This document shows positions 5,246 through 8,136 of a DNA stretch of 8,136 bases, piece by piece. Under the pieces are notes generated by a model. It did no database searches. It worked only from the letters and a program-made list of their open reading frames with translations, and had not been told where the DNA came from. This DNA is from Treponema sp. (lineage in GTDB: Bacteria > Spirochaetota > Spirochaetia > Treponematales > Breznakiellaceae). Numbering within the stretch: the stretch's first letter is position 1; the number at the start of each line of letters is the position of its first letter. Both the position numbers and the translations under genes were made by a program. Location of the stretch: positions 1 to 8,136 of the forward strand of contig JAIRMT010000052.1 of assembly GCA_031258505.1 (NCBI GenBank), read 5' to 3'.

Positions 5246-7651
5246 CTAGTTCAGTTCAAGTTTTTCTATTTCAGCAGCCCATCCCCAATAGGTGGTTATG
5301 TCTTTGGGCAGCGTGTTGATGTTCACCCGTGTTGTGCTGATGATAGTACAGTTTTGCCGCTGGTAGACCGGAACCTCCACGCCCCAATCAAGGATAACTT
5401 CAAGCGCCGAGCGGAATATCTCCTTACGGTAGGCGTTGTCCAGACTGGCGCGGGCTGCCTCAATATACCGGTCAAGCTGGGGATCGGCAATGTTGTACAG
5501 GTTGGAGGAACTGCCTTTGCCGATTACATTGCTGGAGTGATAGACCTGGTACATATCAGGATCAAGGCTGGCGCTCCAGGCGGCGACCCAGATAACTGTG
5601 GTTCCGGCACTCATGGCTGAGGAAAGAACGCTCCAGTCAGGGGTATTGATGTTCAGGCTAATACCGATACCAGCAAAGGCTTCCCTCGCCTTAGTGAGCA
5701 GTAACCATGAGGGATGATCATCATTACCGCCTGTACCAATGGCTGCATCGTATTGCAGAGAAGCCCCGGCAGGCGCGGCAATAACCCTGCTGCCGTCAGC
5801 GCTGAGGGTGTAGCCGGCTGCTTGCAGGAATCCGAGCGCAGCCTTGCTTGCCGCCGCATAACGCTGATCAGCGCTCATTGAAGCCGTGTATATATCCCTA
5901 CCGTTCACATCCTTTGAATACGCGACTCGATACGCGGAGTCAGTCGGACGCGGGGCTGCCCATGAGGTATTGGAGATGGGATAGTTGATCACTGCGGCTG
6001 TTTCGCCGTAGTAGGAATCCACCGTCAAGGACCGATAGGCGGCAAGTACTGTGGCAAGGCCCTTGCGGAGGTTCTTGCTGGCTGTGGATGTAGGATCGTT
6101 TCCCACTTTGATGTTGTTGGCGTTAAGACCGATATAGCCATAGCCAAGATTGTCCACCCCAACATAGGTGAGTACATTGCCTGAAAGCTGTTTGTTGCTG
6201 TTATAACCAGATACCTCGACAGCCCGTTCCTTAGAAATACTGACCTCAGCCAAATCTATTGAGCCGGTAATAATGCCGGGAACACGGTCAGGTTCAGTTG
6301 TAATCTTGTACTGCATGGTCTTGATTTTGGGCTCCCCGCGCCAGTAATAGGGATTGGCCTCAAGGTATACCACGCGGTTCTCATATTTCAGGAACTTGTA
6401 GGGACCAGCGCCCATGGGCGCGCTGTCCTTAGCGTGTACAATGGAAAGATCGCCAAAGGGGAAACCAAACTGATTCCGCTCATAGTTGTACTGCGCCTCA
6501 TTCCCATAGTAGTGCAGGGGCGCTGGCGTGACGGCCAAGCGGTAGATAGCAGCGGCGTTCAGACCGTTGAGCGTTACCTCAACCTCGTACTTGCCGAGTT
6601 TTTTGATGCCAGAGATTGAGTCTATGCTGACGCCCCTCATGCTGGGATCATTCTTGCCGTACTGGGAAACAAAGGCGTTCACCGCGTCCTGCACTGGATC
6701 GTCAGAGTCATTCACCAGCTCGACCTCAGCAAAGGCTTCCAGCGAACCATTGTACGCGGCGCTGAGTTCATTGTAGTAATCGTCAATCGTGGGATACGCG
6801 CTTCGCATATTCCATGACTTGCCTGTAACAGCGCCAACGAAGTTTCCCGAATTATCCACGTCGCCAAAGCCCCAGACCATCATACCCAGCGCGACTTTTA
6901 CGCCAGCCTTGGTCAGATCAGTATCGGGCAGGTCTTTAGCGTTAGCAGCATAGTTATTCACGACATAATCCACGATCTTTTGCGCGTAGTTCTTCCACGA
7001 TTGGGTGTACAGATTATAGAAACCAGTGTATTGATCAGCCGTGTACCCTGCCCCTGCTCCGGTTCTGCCCTGTCCCGCGGCTAAGATCGCCTGCGCAATG
7101 GTCTGATAGCGCGTATAAACCTCATCAGAAGTCTTGGTTCGGTAGGCGTTCAGCCCCTGAATCTCCAGAGAGTTAATCGTAGCGAGGCCCGTGTATGACG
7201 GATCGCAGAAAACGTAGAACGTGAAGATCACGTCATCAGCATCCATCTCCTGCCCATCGCTGAACCTGACCCCTTGTCGTAGTTTGAAGTTATAGACAGT
7301 GGTATTCGCCCTCTCGTTACGGGTAACAGTAACATCGGCGATACCATTGTAGGTATAATTCGTGCCATTGTAGTTTCGGGTTTCACCCTGAATGCCCTTG
7401 TAGACCAGATCGCCAACACGGTCGCCTCTGAGCAGACTATCACCGACTACAAAATCGGCGATTTCGCCATCGTAGACGCTCGTGTAAAAGAAGGGCGTGA
7501 ACAGGCCGTTCAAGTCCGTAACCCCATAAACCAGCGGCGTAGTCTGGGACGCGCTGCCTCCTGCGGTTCGGGAATCTGCTGAGGGATTTGCCATCAGCAG
7601 AGCCGGCGCAAAGGAAGCAGACAAAAGCAACGCGATAAGTATGCGTTTCAT
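5246..7651 (-). CDS. oppA: Periplasmic substrate-binding protein of peptide ABC importer (family 5)
   Basis: An 801-residue solute receptor that would capture ligand in the periplasm and deliver it to OppBC. Residues 1-21 form a signal peptide (Lys-Arg, a hydrophobic core, then AxA-like ends near Ala21 or Ala25). There is no lipobox cysteine; the only cysteines are Cys149 and Cys768. Family-5 landmarks are the KLRQGVRFSDGQEMDADDV block (124-141), the PLHYYG region (378-383), GAGPYKF (414-420) and EANPYYWRGEPKI (431-443), with a C-terminal PVYQRQN segment (761-767). At 801 residues it is longer than the usual 500-600. The extra material is mostly between about 150 and 340, in the lobe before PLHYYG, and is Tyr/Ala/Asp-rich. 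ATG at 7651-7649 has AGGAGG at 7668-7663. It is separated from oppB by a structured 97-base gap, consistent with higher receptor expression. The ligand is unknown; oppA is a family-level symbol. Confidence 0.93.
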   Translation of the reverse strand: MKRILIALLLSASFAPALLMANPSADSRTAGGSASQTTPLVYGVTDLNGLFTPFFYTSVYDGEIADFVVGDSLLRGDRVGDLVYKGIQGETRNYNGTNYTYNGIADVTVTRNERANTTVYNFKLRQGVRFSDGQEMDADDVIFTFYVFCDPSYTGLATINSLEIQGLNAYRTKTSDEVYTRYQTIAQAILAAGQGRTGAGAGYTADQYTGFYNLYTQSWKNYAQKIVDYVVNNYAANAKDLPDTDLTKAGVKVALGMMVWGFGDVDNSGNFVGAVTGKSWNMRSAYPTIDDYYNELSAAYNGSLEAFAEVELVNDSDDPVQDAVNAFVSQYGKNDPSMRGVSIDSISGIKKLGKYEVEVTLNGLNAAAIYRLAVTPAPLHYYGNEAQYNYERNQFGFPFGDLSIVHAKDSAPMGAGPYKFLKYENRVVYLEANPYYWRGEPKIKTMQYKITTEPDRVPGIITGSIDLAEVSISKERAVEVSGYNSNKQLSGNVLTYVGVDNLGYGYIGLNANNIKVGNDPTSTASKNLRKGLATVLAAYRSLTVDSYYGETAAVINYPISNTSWAAPRPTDSAYRVAYSKDVNGRDIYTASMSADQRYAAASKAALGFLQAAGYTLSADGSRVIAAPAGASLQYDAAIGTGGNDDHPSWLLLTKAREAFAGIGISLNINTPDWSVLSSAMSAGTTVIWVAAWSASLDPDMYQVYHSSNVIGKGSSSNLYNIADPQLDRYIEAARASLDNAYRKEIFRSALEVILDWGVEVPVYQRQNCTIISTTRVNINTLPKDITTYWGWAAEIEKLELN

Positions 7652-7662
7652 GTTTGATAAAT

Positions 7663-7668
7663 CCTCCT
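7663..7668 (-). promoter_or_regulatory. Ribosome binding site of oppA
   Basis: The minus strand reads AGGAGG here, 11 bases before ATG 7651-7649. It is the best Shine-Dalgarno match in the operon, and it fixes the start because no other in-frame start lies between it and the signal peptide. Confidence 0.8.
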
Positions 7669-7687
7669 GAAAAAGTAGATTATTGTT

Positions 7688-7716
7688 AGTGTATCGTTAT
7701 GCAGATTCTTATGCAA
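7688..7716 (-). promoter_or_regulatory. Candidate sigma-70-type promoter for the operon
   Basis: On the minus strand a -35-like TTGCAT (7716-7711) and a -10-like TACACT (7693-7688) are separated by 17 bases. This would start transcription near 7680 and give a leader of about 30 bases. The -10 matches the consensus at four of six positions and the -35 at three of six. A CTGACA (five of six to the -35 consensus) lies just upstream but pairs with a poorer -10. Moderately plausible only. Confidence 0.4.
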
Positions 7717-7781
7717 GTGTCAGACATGCGGCTAGGGAGGCGGGCGATGCTCTAAACTTGTCCCACCGTTTCCCCCTTGGC

Positions 7782-7817
7782 GAACGCCCTTATACCTGTC
7801 TTGGTATAAGGGCGTTC
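7782..7817. promoter_or_regulatory. Perfect 15-bp inverted repeat upstream of oppA promoter
   Basis: GAACGCCCTTATACC (7782-7796) and GGTATAAGGGCGTTC (7803-7817) are perfect complements around a 6-base loop TGTCTT. Only TT follows on the plus strand and no T-run on the minus strand, so intrinsic termination is weakly supported. It could terminate a plus-strand or upstream minus-strand transcript, insulate the operon, or act as an operator about 65 bases upstream of the candidate -35. Confidence 0.65.
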
Positions 7818-7880
7818 TTAGTCAGCGGCGAGTCTCATACGCGGGCGAGTATGCGCCTTATGTTATGGAACGGGTTAATG

Positions 7881-8136
7881 AGCTTAGTTACGTCGGCATA
7901 ACCGGCTTAGTTATGTCGACATAACAGGCTTAGTTATGTCGGCATATTAGCCTTAGTTATGTCGACATAACAGGCTTAGTTACGTCGACATAACCGGCTT
8001 AGTTATGCCGGCATATTAGCCTTAGTTATGTCGGCATAACCGGCTTAGTTATGCCGGCATATTAGCCTTAGTTATGTCGGCATAACAGGCTTAGTTATGT
8101 CGGCATATTAGCCTTAGTTATGTCGACATAACAGGC
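7881..8136. repeat. Tandem array of 23-bp palindromic units (11 full copies, continues past edge)
   Basis: Exact 23-bp periodicity: units start at 7881, 7904, 7927, 7950, 7973, 7996, 8019, 8042, 8065, 8088 and 8111, with three bases of a twelfth at the edge. Each has a head ending CTTAG and a palindromic core; the best core, GTTATGTCGACATAAC (e.g. 7910-7925), is a perfect 16-bp palindrome. Variation is confined to a few positions: the head is GGC or GCC, the core is TATGTCGACATA, TATGTCGGCATA, TATGCCGGCATA or a TACGTC form, and the tail is ACC, ACA or TTA. From 7996 on, GGC-headed/TTA-tailed units alternate strictly with GCC-headed/ACM-tailed units, making a 46-bp higher-order repeat. The 23-bp period is not a multiple of three, so this is unlikely to be coding. 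No unique spacers, so it is not CRISPR. Confidence 0.93.

Larger units (their letters stand above)
7652..7880. other. Intergenic region between oppA and the repeat array
   Basis: About 230 bases with no convincing gene. A 72-codon plus-strand frame here (7683-7901) has no recognisable content and runs through the inverted repeat into the array. Beyond the promoter, RBS and inverted repeat I see only a direct repeat GGCGAGT (7827-7833 and 7844-7850) and a possible degenerate first array unit beginning GCCTTA at 7855. Confidence 0.6.

Noticed and set aside
5246..7651. OppA as a lipoprotein
   Set aside because: There is no cysteine in or near the signal peptide; the first cysteine is residue 149.
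7881..8136. CRISPR array
   Set aside because: Units are directly contiguous at 23 bp with no unique spacers, and no cas gene is present.
7881..8136. Tandem-repeat coding sequence
   Set aside because: The 23-bp period shifts frame at each unit and no long open frame with a start runs through the array.
7881..8136. Insertion sequence end or phage attachment site
   Set aside because: No transposase or integrase fragment, no target-site duplication and no tRNA gene is visible; regular tandem copies do not fit an IS end.

Overview
The window is almost entirely one minus-strand operon for a peptide-type ABC importer, in the order substrate-binding protein (7651-5246), permease B (5148-4159), permease C (4157-2472), ATPase D (2468-1329) and ATPase F (1327-347). 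The last four genes are separated by only 1, 3 and 1 bases and are surely co-transcribed. A 97-base gap with strong secondary structure separates the binding-protein gene from the rest. Together they form a complete importer: a periplasmic receptor, two membrane subunits and two cytoplasmic ATPases. The substrate (oligopeptide, dipeptide or another family-5 ligand) cannot be read from sequence.

The host looks like a diderm bacterium of balanced base composition. The binding protein has a cleavable-type signal peptide without a lipobox cysteine, which fits release into a periplasm rather than lipid anchoring on a monoderm surface. The enlarged receptor and permease, together with repeat-rich intergenic DNA, make me think of a spirochaete such as a Treponema-like organism. 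That is a weak inference and no diagnostic marker gene is present.

Right flank (7652-8136): an SD and a candidate promoter for the operon, a perfect 15-bp inverted repeat (7782-7817), and then a tandem array of 23-bp palindromic units (7881 to the window edge, 11 full copies). The array is organised in part as a 46-bp two-unit higher-order repeat. Left flank (1-346): about 150 bases with little visible content, an 8-bp-stem hairpin, and at the very edge the start of a possible minus-strand ORF that runs into a 21-bp (7-codon) tandem repeat cut by the window end.

The most interesting points are: (1) the palindromic 23/46-bp array, (2) an approximately 260-residue extracytoplasmic insertion in permease C that appears to be built from four copies of a roughly 60-residue module, paired with an unusually large binding protein, (3) identical four-cysteine spacing (C-x5-C-x6-C-x17-C) at the C-termini of both ATPases, suggestive of iron-sulfur clusters, and (4) structured RNA between the binding-protein gene and the permease genes. 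The transporter itself is a known family. I see no nuclease, toxin, phage, CRISPR or transposase gene.
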